The notes under the pieces were generated by a model that saw only the letters and a program-made list of their open reading frames with translations, was not told where the DNA came from and did not search any database. Below are positions 1 to 8,660 of a stretch of DNA of 64,000 nucleotides, piece after piece. Location: positions 20,086,501 through 20,150,500 of the forward strand of contig JAMJFZ010003163.1 in assembly GCA_026225945.1 (NCBI GenBank). Reading direction: 5' to 3'. Source of the DNA: Cricetomys ansorgei. Lineage: Eukaryota > Chordata > Mammalia > Rodentia > Nesomyidae. A program made the translations under genes and the position numbers. How positions within the stretch are numbered: position 1 is the stretch's first letter; every line of letters starts with the position of its first letter.

Positions 1-1370
1 GCTGTCCTCTTCCGTATCTTTAACAGTGTCACCTCATTGGCTGCTAGATCCAGAGTTTTCCCTTCCCACTCTGGCTTGTCTCTTGTCCCCAGCTCAGGCT
101 TCCCACGGGTATCAACTTAAGGCTACTTGAAGAGTGGAGTCACACAGACCTGAGACCCAGACTCATAGCAACAAAACACAAGCTAGCCAAGACCAGCCAT
201 GGTGACATGTGCTCCGGTAGAATTCTTCAGAATTTGTACCCATTTCTCTACAGTTGCAGACATACATGTAAGTCGAATGAGCGTCTGCAGGTTTTAGAAC
301 TCTAAGGCCAAGCATGTTTGGAGGCTGCCATGTCCTCACACACAGTGCATGGCTTTGTCCTCCTGGCAGATGCTTCTCAGAGCAGAGCGCCTCATGATGC
401 TCCAAGAAAGACTCATTGTTGCAGTATTGCTCTGGCCATTGGAAGAAGAAGCCTTACTTCTTGGAGGAGTTTGCAGAACATCTGCCACTACGCACCTGCC
501 TGGCGGTGTTATTTATTTCAGGACTTGTACTGTTGGAGGATGCCTGTCCTGAGATCCCTGGATGTAGATATGACTTACAGTTTTCTGCCGTAAGTCCAAA
601 GACCAGACAGCACAAGAGCAAATTACTTCTTCTTTGGAGATTTAAAGCATCTTTGGGGCGTGATTGCCTAATAGGTTCTGCCCTACTTATGAGTCACTGG
701 GGAAGAAAGCCATTGTCATTTCATAAATATGCTCTTATTTTTGGACTCTTCCACCAAGGGTCTGGAGAGATCTCTGGTGTTCTATCAAAGGTGAGAGGAA
801 GAGTCTCTGGATTCAACATTCCTTTATGAGCAGTATCTAGAAGACAGACAATCCAGGTCTGCTGGTGTCCTAAATTGACAAAAGTCTTGTTCTTCTCCTA
901 TAATATTACACTCAAAGTATAAGTAGAGGCATAATTGTGAATTGATGCTTGCACTAGTCTTATCAGTCTGTATCTTTTAAGCTTGGCTAAGTCTTCCTCC
1001 TCGAGAGTCCCCCTGACAATGTCTGAAAGGGTTTTAGGAAGTAGAGAGCTACTCAAGCTCTGCAAAATGCCATCTCCGGGAAAACACGGAGACAGTGGCT
1101 GGTGTCAGTTGCACTCAGTCTAAACATTCCCTGTAGTCCTAATGAACCACATCTGCTCTGCCCTTCCTCCGGGCTGAGTCAGCCCAGCCATGACCAAAGC
1201 CATTTAGAGCTCTGTATGATCACATGACACATGACTGCATCTTGGCTTGTGATAAATAATCACATTCGTTGACCTCCGAGAGTCTGTAACATATTTTTCA
1301 GTGCATATTGAGTCATTACTACAGCATCAAATCAAAGTGAGTGAATATCAGTACATTACTACTTCCACCA
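1..1370. other. Unique non-coding sequence
   Basis: No repeat family or exon is recognised here. Short open frames (the longest, 137 codons, at 416-829) overlap one another in different frames, resemble no known protein and lack flanking gene signals. The parts around 640-760 and 1195-1365 are AT-rich and SINE-free, and could be regulatory, but nothing decisive is visible apart from the AP-1/MARE-like palindrome listed separately. Confidence 0.6.
1171..1185. promoter_or_regulatory. AP-1 / MARE-like palindromic site
   Basis: GGGCTGAGTCAGCCC is a 15-bp near-perfect palindrome around the AP-1 heptamer TGAGTCA. Its GCTGAGTCAGC core at 1173-1183 equals the central 11 bases of the T-MARE bound by MAF and NFE2-type bZIP dimers. 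The match is seen in the sequence. Occupancy is inference, since such sites occur by chance. Confidence 0.35.
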
Positions 1371-1461
1371 CAGAAAGGAAGAAAGAAGGAAGGAAAGAAG
1401 AAAGAAAGGAAGGAAGGGGATGAAGGAAGGAAGGGGAGAGGGGTGGAAGGAAGGAAGGGAA
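1371..1461. repeat. (GGAA)n/(GAAA)n purine microsatellite
   Basis: About 90 bases of almost pure purine made of interrupted GGAA, GAAA and GGGG units. It is a common rodent tetranucleotide microsatellite. Confidence 0.9.
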
Positions 1462-1594
1462 GATGAAGATGGGTAGATCATCTGTTCCATATCAGTGTCT
1501 CTGTGATGGACAGACTTGAGCTTTCATGATGCTCTAGACCTCTAGGAGTTCATGGAGCCGAGTCAGTGACTGGTCCAGCAGTAGGAGCATTCCT

Positions 1595-1935
1595 GGGGGA
1601 TATGGCTTGAACTCTTGTTGAGATCTATTCTCCACTGTCATGTACTGATAGTCTCTGGAAGAAGGGCCTTTGGAACATGATTGGCATTAGACAAGATCTT
1701 GAAGGTGGGGTCTTGTGACGGCACTGGCAGTTGTGTAAGAAGAAAAATAGAGACCCAAGCTGGCTAGCTTGCTTTGCTTTTCCAGGTGATAGACACTCTC
1801 TGACATATCATGATACAGCATAAAGCCCCCACGAGACCACGGCACCACATTGTTAAATGTTAGAACTATGAGCTATTAAAACCTTTTTTCTTCAAAAGTT
1901 ATCCAGTGTCTGGTATCTAGTCATAATGATAGACA
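1595..1935 (+). mobile_element. Old MaLR (MLT1-like) solo LTR
   Basis: The order of landmarks follows MaLR LTRs: an early 'gatatggcttgaa' segment, a central 'cttgtgacgg...taagaag' segment, then 'gaactatgagctattaaaacc' followed by 'aagttatccagtgtctggtat' near the 3' end. Divergence is high, as expected for a mammal-wide insertion. The exact subfamily and edges need a consensus search. Confidence 0.6.
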
Positions 1936-2069
1936 GCATAGCAAGGCTTTGAGTAACGTCTCTAGTTAGCCTCTGTAAACTTAAGCTTGGTGAGGCCCCC
2001 TTTGCTGAATCCTCATGGCTTTCCGGCCTAACCCTGGCCATCCACACAGAGCGGCTTTTCTCAACCCTT

Positions 2070-2445
2070 TTGTTCCAGTTTGCTCTCTATTGCTGCCATA
2101 AAACACCATGACCAAAGTAACCCAGAGAGGAAAGGGTTTCTTCCTGCTCCCTGTTGTAGTCCATCATGAATGGAAGACAGAGCAGTGACTCCAGGAAGGA
2201 GCTGACACAGAGGCCATGGAGAAACTGTTAACTGGCTTGCTTTTCTTGGTTTGCTCAGTCTACTGTTATACAGCATGTACTGTTATACAGCAGGTCTCAG
2301 GACCACCTGCTGTGGGGGATGCGCCACCCACAGTGGGCCAATCCCTCCCACACAAATCATTAATCAAGAAAATGCCCACAGGCCAACCTGATGGAGGCAC
2401 TTCCTCATTTGAGATTCTCTCTTCCCAGATGGCTGAGAATGTGTG
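2070..2445 (-). mobile_element. Rodent LTR (ERVL/MaLR-like), antisense
   Basis: Read on the minus strand, this copy ends with the 'ttggtcatggtgttttat' segment shared with the copies at 34995-35322 (plus) and 44757-45116 (minus). It also carries the 'cactgtgggtgg' and 'gattaatgatttgtgtggg' segments of a very common rodent LTR-like repeat. The family name is from memory and tentative. The short open frames at 2061-2488 lie inside this repeat and are not genes. Confidence 0.6.
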
Positions 2446-2627
2446 GAGAGGACAAAAAACTAAGCAGCACACCTTCCTACAGTCTTAAAGGTGGGGACTT
2501 CACAAAGCCTATATTATCACTGAGGCTAAGTGCTTTCCCTGGGTTAGCGTGTGAGTCTTTTGAAGATAAAACACAGTATCCATGCGAGGCTCTCAGCTCA
2601 GTGCTTGAACCACAGCACGTACAAAAA

Positions 2628-2720
2628 AATTTAAATTTATTATTATATATTATATTATATGCTATATTATTATTATTATATGTTATATTATTGCTTATAT
2701 GAATTATTATGTGATATGTT
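2628..2720. repeat. AT-rich (ATT/ATAT)n low-complexity tract
   Basis: Imperfect TTA/TAT units with almost no G or C. The 100-codon minus-strand frame across it (rich in Asn, Ile and Tyr) is an artefact of the repeat. Confidence 0.9.
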
Positions 2721-2754
2721 ATGTTCCAGGCACCATTATAAATATTTTTGAATA

Positions 2755-2930
2755 AACCTACTAATTTATTCAGCTCCATGAGGTAGGTATAGGTTCCTTT
2801 TCATGCAATAGATGGGAAAGGGAGGCCCAGAGAAGTCAATGAATCCATTCACTGTCACACAGCTCTTTCATTGTAGAGCTAGGCTATGAGCCCAGAAAGT
2901 CTGGCTCAGAGAATTACACTCTTACACCCG
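2755..2930 (-). mobile_element. MIR SINE relic, antisense
   Basis: The series 'gatgggaaagggaggcccag', 'tcactgtcacacagctc' and 'gagcccagaaagtctggctc' follows the antisense MIR consensus (gaggaaactgaggc, ggtcacacagct, cccaggcagtctggctc). It is diverged, as expected for a mammal-wide element. Confidence 0.6.
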
Positions 2931-3258
2931 TCCCAAACTATCACTTGCTGCTCACGGGTCCGCTGTCACGCTAGTGCTCATGCGTTCCTGAAGCAGAGTT
3001 TTCTTTCTCTCTGGAAGCTAGGGGCCTTTCCCTCCTCCCCCTACCACTGCCAGAACTTGGGTGTGTGCGTGTGTGTGTGAGGGAGGGAAGGGCGTGTTTT
3101 TCACAGACAAAATAAGTGAATGACCTTAAGAGGTGGCATATGGTTTGACGATGAAATGATCAGAAGCTGTGGGAGGCGCAAATGGGAAGGAAGCATGTTT
3201 GCACTTGAAATGTCGACATCAGTCAAGGAAGTACCTAAGCCGCTTCAGTGGAGGTGAA
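2931..3258. other. Unique non-coding sequence with short GT run
   Basis: No gene or transposon is recognised. A short GTGTGT run lies at about 3060-3080. Confidence 0.6.
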
Positions 3259-3378
3259 GGGTTAGGGTCAGGGTCAGGGTCAGGGTCAAGGTCAGGGTCG
3301 GAGTCAGGGTCAGGGTCAGAGTCGGGGTCGGGGTCAGGGTCAGGGTCGGGGTCGGGGTCAGGGTCAGGGTCAGGGTCA
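3259..3378 (+). repeat. 20-unit GGGTCA telomere-variant-like array
   Basis: The tract is exactly 120 bases, or 20 hexamers with no indel. The first unit is GGGTTA (canonical telomere repeat in this phase). The rest are GGGTCA with a few GGGTCG, GAGTCA, GAGTCG and AGGTCA variants. TCAGGG is a known variant of the TTAGGG telomere repeat, so this may be a degenerated interstitial telomere array, or an independent hexanucleotide expansion. Runs of three or more G every six bases fit a G-quadruplex motif on the plus strand. The apparent Gly-Ser repeat peptide in one frame is a translation artefact. Confidence 0.97.
3286..3294 (+). promoter_or_regulatory. Extended nuclear-receptor half-site TCAAGGTCA
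   Basis: TCAAGGTCA is the extended half-site used by ERR and NR5A (SF-1/LRH-1) monomers. It arises where the single AGGTCA unit follows GGGTCA inside the hexamer array, which itself is a run of directly repeated RGGTCA half-sites with no spacer. The match is exact. Function is not shown. Confidence 0.35.
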
Positions 3379-3934
3379 GCCTGCAGTGAAGAGCATTCGG
3401 AGCAGAGCTATGCTTCTCTACTTTCTACAATTATCTACATTAGCCCCTCCTCGGTTCCTTCAGCTCTTACAGTTTTGTCTGTAGTTTCGCAGTTTTGTCC
3501 TCTCCACAACCATTCATGATCTATTTGTATTCGGGTCCTAGGAGTCACAGCCGTGGTCACAAGCTACTTGGGATTTGTGTCCGCAGTGTCGGAAGCAGAG
3601 TTCCTTCGTGGAGCTCAGTGGGGGAAGGGTCTCATTTGTGACGGCGTAGGGGGCTCTGACACTTGCCAAGTGACTTTCTTTGGGGGATTTCTTCTCCTCT
3701 ATGATGTCCCTGGCCTCCTGACACAGTGCAGCCAGGGGAGAGGCACCCCAAAGGTAAGGGGTTGTTTGTCCCTTGACACAGTTCCTAACATGTTATCTGT
3801 CGAGCGCTCTGAAACACCCCCCCCCCCCTCGCAAACTACTGACACAGAGTAGTAGCAACGAGCTCTCTAAATCAGTTGTTCCACTTTATCCTAGCATTCT
3901 GAGTACTCAAGTATTTTTTCTCTTGGCCTTTGTT
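3379..3934. other. Unique sequence with C12 run
   Basis: No gene is recognised. A C12 homopolymer lies at 3817-3828. The open frames at 3553-3852 and 3773-3988 have no recognisable product. Confidence 0.6.
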
Positions 3935-4050
3935 TATTTGCTTGCTTTTGAGACAAGATATCCCCGTGTAGCCCAGGTTGGCCTATAACTCTTGGGCCTC
4001 TTGTCTTTCCCTCCCAAGGGCTGCTGGCACACCAGGCTTCTCCCCCTTTT
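3935..4050 (-). mobile_element. B1 SINE relic, antisense
   Basis: The segments 'ttttgagacaagatatcccc', 'tgtagcccaggttggcct' and 'tgctggcacaccaggc' follow the antisense B1 consensus in order, with the middle part degraded. Confidence 0.6.
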
Positions 4051-4864
4051 CACCTCTTAATGTTAAAAAACGAAAAACCTACCATGTTGCTGAGACACTA
4101 TTGCAGACCATGCCATAAAAGTTGTCTTTGGTGCCAACAGCAGACAGCTATTGCTAGTTTTTTTTTTTAATTGAAGGGGGGAGGGGATTGGCACTGGTTA
4201 GGAAGTCCCTGTGTGTTCATCTCAATGCCTCAGGTTCCCTCCGGTTGGCCACTAAACAGATCCCCAAGCTCCATGACACAGCACCAGAGACAAGGAACTG
4301 GGAAAGCAAGCGAGCTCAGGATGAGAAAGAGAAACCCAGGAAGATTTTCATAAAAGCAACTGTGTCTTGTTTTTTAACAGAAAAAAAGTCTTATGAACAA
4401 GTTCAAAGCCACATTCACGAGGCTATTGTGGATCTTTTAAAATTATTGAAGAAGAAGGAGGTGGAGAATTTGGAAGTCGGGGAGAGGATTACTTTTTCTC
4501 CTCCATAGAAACGTTATCAGCCTCGATGCTCCCAGTGTTCACGGAGTCTAGATAGAAGTTCGTCTTGTCATAGGCTCATTAGTATTCACCATTAATTCAT
4601 ATTTTCAAAGCAACAAAGGAGCAAACAGTAGCAGGAAGAATAAGGAGATGTCAAATCCCGGGAGTGACATTTCAGCACAGTGTTCCCAGCAAGGTTAGCG
4701 CAGGTTGTGCTGTTTCAAAAGCCAATTCAAACAGGGGGAGGAGAGAGCAGGCTTGCCCACATCTGCAGCTTGAGTCCTTCACTCTGGACCTGTCCCCTAG
4801 TATCTATGGAGTGCTTTGCCTTTCCCTTGTGGCTTCACCAACCATGAAGCCTCACCTGACAGGG
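4051..4864. other. Unique non-coding sequence
   Basis: No repeat, exon or RNA gene is recognised. Open frames (106 and 111 codons, with different starts) show no familiar domain. Confidence 0.6.
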
Positions 4865-5010
4865 ACGGCTTTAGAAAGTGCACGTTTTGTGCTGGGTACA
4901 CAACAACCCGGTGAAACCTTGGCTACATTGTTCATATTGGAAAGGCAAGGTGACCCAGAGGCTGTGGCTGGGACTCAACCTTGGGCAGTCTGGTTTTAGA
5001 ACCTGTTTTC
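4865..5010 (-). mobile_element. Possible MIR relic, antisense
   Basis: The 3' part 'gaggctgtggctgggactcaacc' and 'gggcagtctggttttagaacc' matches the antisense MIR order. The 5' part is very diverged. Confidence 0.4.
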
Positions 5011-5037
5011 ATGGGGGGCACTTTCTACAGGGGGACA

Positions 5038-5052
5038 ACTGCCATCTGCTGG
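5038..5052 (-). promoter_or_regulatory. CTCF-like core motif
   Basis: Read on the minus strand, CCAGCAGATGGCAGT fits the CTCF core CCASYAGRKGGCRSY at every position. Only the core is scored here, by eye. Binding depends on flanks and chromatin. Confidence 0.45.
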
Positions 5053-5297
5053 CCTAATACATCCCAGCCCTTCTCCTACCTAATGTGAAGACCTGTGGAT
5101 TCTTCGTGGTCCAACTGTAAACTGAGGCAAGACCTTCCTTTGGCTTCATGATTCTGTGAGCCTCATACCCTGACCAGGAAGTGGCAAGCAAGACCAATGT
5201 GGTTTCCTACTGAGAGGGAAGCTCTGAACTTTTCTTTGAATAAATGACTGTGTGTACAGGTCATTAGAAAGAAATGGTATTTCCAATTTTAGATGAC

Positions 5298-5432
5298 ACA
5301 TATATAATATATATATATCATATATATATGTCATATATATATATATATATGCTATCATGTTTATGCTCTCCTCCTCTGTCCCCTTCTCCCTCCCTCCCTC
5401 TCTCCATCCCTCCCTCCCTCATTCCCTCTCTT
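5298..5432. repeat. (AT)n tract followed by pyrimidine-rich (CCCT)n tract
   Basis: Bases 5298-5350 are imperfect AT alternation with internal inverted-repeat potential. Bases 5370-5432 are almost pure pyrimidine with CCCTCCCT units. Confidence 0.9.
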
Positions 5433-5780
5433 CTTTCTACCTATCCTTAAACAATGTACATTTCAACATAGAAAGTCCCCCTTTCCTTGGAAAACATTTC
5501 CTCATCCTTAATTGACAAGTCACACAGTAAGCCTGGCCTGGTTCCCCATGCCCTACCCAGGCTCCAGGGGAAGAACAGACTTCAAGGATGAATACATGAA
5601 GGTCCTTGTCTGGGGTGTTGGGGGAGTGGAAGGGGAACGTGGTGCTTCCGGACACAGAAATGGAAAGCCGGTAGAGAACATACAGGGAACATGTAAGAGC
5701 TGGTATATAGCAGTGCTCTGGAGCATTCCAAGCGTAGCCCTTGCATTTCCTTAACCCTTTGTTAGTTACTGTTATCTACT
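5433..5780. other. Unique non-coding sequence
   Basis: No gene or recognised repeat is seen. Confidence 0.55.
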
Positions 5781-5781
5781 T

Positions 5782-5834
<53 letters not shown>

Positions 5835-5846
5835 ACATGTGTGTGA
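5781..5846 (+). repeat. (TC)n(TG)n compound microsatellite
   Basis: A run of about ten TC units passes directly into about sixteen TG units and then a short GCACATGTGTG tail. It sits directly upstream of an antisense B1 relic. Confidence 0.95.
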
Positions 5847-5848
5847 GA

Positions 5849-5955
5849 AATGGTCTGTGTAGCCCAGGCTGGCTTCGAACTCCTCAATCCTCCTGCCTTT
5901 GCCTGAGGTTAGGGTTAGGGTTAGGGTTAGAAGGATCTGACCACACCCAGCTCCT
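5849..5955 (-). mobile_element. B1 relic (antisense) interrupted by telomere repeats
   Basis: The left part 'tgtagcccaggctggcttcg' to 'cctcctgcctttgcctga' and the right part 'ccacacccagctc' are successive parts of antisense B1. Between them, where B1 normally reads 'gtgctgggatta', lies the TTAGGG array at 5907-5930. Confidence 0.75.
5907..5930 (+). repeat. Interstitial telomeric sequence, (TTAGGG)4
   Basis: The 24 bases are four exact telomeric hexamers (GG, three TTAGGG units, TTAG) with no mismatch. This is a short interstitial telomeric sequence of the kind described in rodent and primate genomes and attributed to telomerase or telomere insertion during break repair. Perfect units imply a younger age than the surrounding B1 relic. 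Confidence 0.95.
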
Positions 5956-6090
5956 ACTGTCTTCATTTTAAGATGACAGAAACAAGACACAAGGAAATTC
6001 AATGAGATGCCTAAGGATTCCCAGCCAGGGTCACAAGGTCAGGCATCTTGCTCCAGGCTCATAACCTTTCTGCTTTACAAGTAAATTACC
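5956..6090 (-). mobile_element. MIR SINE relic, antisense
   Basis: The order 'cttcattttaagatgacaga', 'gatgcctaaggattcccagc', 'gggtcacaaggtcaggcatc', 'ctccaggctcataacc' resembles antisense MIR (threshold, ggtcacacagct, ctccagagc). Confidence 0.45.
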
Positions 6091-6109
6091 TTAAGGGTAG
6101 AAAGCAATG

Positions 6110-6380
6110 GGCATGAATCAGTCACACAGAAGTCAACATTTGAACTAGATCTTGAGGGAGAAGCAGAAGTTGATCAGGCAGGGGAAATAGCAAAGTCAGG
6201 CAAGGAAGACAGTCCCTGCAAGGGCCCAGGGTTGTGACAGTCACATAGACTAACTGAGGGTGGGTGGGGCCTTGAGGCTACATGAGGGTAGATGGCAAAC
6301 CAGATTGTAGTTTAAACAGAGAAGCACCTGGGCTATTTTGTGGGTGACAGGGAGCTGTTGAAATTTCCAGGTACAATGTA
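6110..6380 (+). mobile_element. Ancient mammalian repeat relic, family uncertain
   Basis: The segments 'ccctgcaagggcccagggtt', 'ggggccttgaggctacatga' and 'ggtgacagggagctgttgaa' resemble the widespread mammalian repeat with '...caaaggccctg', 'gggccttgtaggcc' and 'tgggaagccattgga'. The same family appears better preserved at 62690-63060. I cannot name it with confidence. Confidence 0.4.
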
Positions 6381-6409
6381 TACAACTCTGTTGAGAGCAT
6401 CCTCTCCAT

Positions 6410-6500
6410 GATTAAAAAGAAAGAAAGAAAAGAAGAAAGAAAGAGAAAGAAAGAAAGAAAAGAAGAGAAAGGAAGAAAGAAAACAGAAAAGAAAGAAACC
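6410..6500. repeat. (GAAA)n microsatellite
   Basis: A pure purine tract of GAAA and AAGA units, about 90 bases long. Confidence 0.95.
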
Positions 6501-7965
6501 AGGAGTATGGCTTCTTCCAGAGAATTCTTTTGGTATTAGTTCTTCAAGGATGGTTTTTCTTCAGTTTCTCAGAAAAGTCTTGAGTCTACTAGAAGCGAGG
6601 TACAGCTCAGAAAAGGAAATGTCGTTTACTCTGTCAATCCGAACGCTATTTTGGACCACTGTCGACTTGTGGGATGCTTGTGGAGGTGGCGTACGCAGAT
6701 GGAGTCAGAGGTCATCTTTCTCCTGGTTCGACCACAAGAGAGAAGTCGGTAGGCTTACAGTCCCCACCCTTTCGCTTGCCACGTGCCCGTCTCCCACAGG
6801 CAGACAACAGAGGCTGAGAAAGAAGCCTGCGGCACTGCAGTAGAGGGAGGTCAGGACCAGTGTGTGGAGGCCGTGGTGGACAGGGAGGGCAGAGCTATCA
6901 CCTTGTTTGGAGGTCCTCGAGGTGATCTCCTTGCAGGTTGTTAGTTTCATCCAAGAATTTCCTCTGCAAACCTAATTCTGACTGACTTGAGAAAGACTGT
7001 CACAATCTTCTAGTGATGTCAGCTAGATGCAGTTGTAGGTGGACCGGAGGCATCACTTTACCAGAACTATTGTCATTGATCATGAACTCCGATGCAAATA
7101 GATACATATTATTGGCCTTTATTCTTAAACTGTATCTCGAGTATGGTGCTATGTGTGTGTGGGGGGCTAACTGGGCTAACTCACGGATGGTTCTCTGGTT
7201 TGGCTCCAATTAGGAAAGCAAGCTACTTAATGCTGAACACACACAGAATGGTCATCGCACGCCTATGGTCCCCTAACACATGTTTATAGTTGGGAGTGAA
7301 TAGATATTGACATATGACTCCTGATGTGTGAACCCACACATGGTTAAAACTATCCTGACCAATGAGCAGGATGTGCTGACTGGGCCTTTTGTTCGGAAGC
7401 CTAATCGTAAGCAGACCTTTAGTTACGGCAGTCTGGGCTGTTCTGTGTAGATTTCGTGCATGCTCAATGTGGACAAAACTTGAAAGCACTTTGTAAATAG
7501 GAGCCTGCCTGAGTTAAATCGGGGCATTTTATCTCAACTACACCCTGATGACAGGGGCAGATACTCAGCTGGCGCTTGGGTGTTAAAGGGAACACCGTCT
7601 TTTTACAATTCATTTTACACTTCCTGAGCTCGGAAGTTTTTTTTTAAGATAGAAGTAAACCAAGGACAAATTCTTCAAGGGTCACATTCACAGGTGTCTT
7701 TGCTGTTCGGGTTTGTTAGGCCATCCCATAATATCTTGGGAGTGGCCAGAAGATAAACAAACCTACAGACAAATAGAAAACCTTTCATTGACCCTTGGAG
7801 AAGTTTGAGGCAGGAGCTGAGGAAGGATTTAAGTGGGGCTGAGGTGGTGAGGGTGGAATTATGTTTTCCCAGAGGCTGACCAGTGGGCAAGCTCGCTACT
7901 CAACTATACTTATTTGGGGCCTAATTATTTTTGTTTGGGGGGAAAAAATCCTGCCCACAGCAAAA
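6501..7965. other. Unique non-coding sequence
   Basis: No transposon or gene is recognised. A perfect octamer motif ATGCAAAT is at 7092-7099. Open frames here have no familiar domains. This begins a long SINE-poor stretch. Confidence 0.55.
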
Positions 7966-8108
7966 TAAGAGTGAGAGAAAGAGACACATATTGACAGAGA
8001 AACAGATACAAAGAAGGAAGGGGAGGGGAAAGGAAGGAAAGAAGGGAGGGAGAGAAGAAGAGAGGCAGGGAGGGAAGCAGGGAGGGAGGGAGAGAGGGAG
8101 GGAGGGAA
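7966..8108. repeat. Purine-rich (GGAA/GGGA)n tract
   Basis: About 140 bases, nearly all purine on the plus strand. The Lys/Arg/Glu- and Ser/Pro-rich frames on both strands are artefacts of the tract. Confidence 0.9.
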
Positions 8109-8439
8109 CCCAAAGGGGAAGTTTTTGACTGGATCTAATGAAGCTGTTAACATTTAACTGACTACCCTGCGAGAAGACAACCTCATGCAGTTTAACCCTA
8201 CCAGCTCCCTGGGCTTCAGTGTGTGTTCACAGAGGCCGAGTCGAAAGCATGCACTGTACAGGGAGCGCTGGCCCACCATCACTGGCTGAGGGTGTTTGTA
8301 CTGAGCGCCTGCCTCTGAACGTGGGCATCTTTCCTCGGTGCCTCTGACTTCCGCAGAGAAACAAGAAAACAAAAAAAAATCGCAGGCAGAGAAGTAGCTG
8401 TTGAAACATCCTTTGATTTCCCCCTCGTCAGTTAGTAAA
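8109..8439. other. Unique non-coding sequence
   Basis: No repeat or gene is recognised. Confidence 0.55.
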
Positions 8440-8660
8440 TGCATTAAATGAAACTGCAGATGTTGGACTGTCAACACAGCGCTGTATTATTTGCCTGATA
8501 GAAACATGTTATATACTGTAAATAAACAGTTTTGCTAATTAGTTAATGAAATATTTTTTAATGCTCCATTAGGCTTTAGAAAAAAAAAATTAGCACAAGC
8601 TATTGAAAGTTCTCATTTTTAATAAATAGGCCTTGTAGTAAATACAGGATGGCTAATATC
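8440..8660. promoter_or_regulatory. Candidate conserved regulatory block
   Basis: AT-rich unique sequence with repeated homeodomain-type cores, including 'gctaattagttaatg' and 'ccattaggc', without SINE or microsatellite erosion. Composition is typical of enhancer-like conserved elements in mammalian gene deserts. Conservation cannot be tested here. Confidence 0.35.

Noticed and set aside
3169..3519. Frame encoding a Gly-Ser repeat protein
   Set aside because: The Gly-Ser tract is only the translation of the GGGTCA hexamer array. The flanks have no protein-like features.
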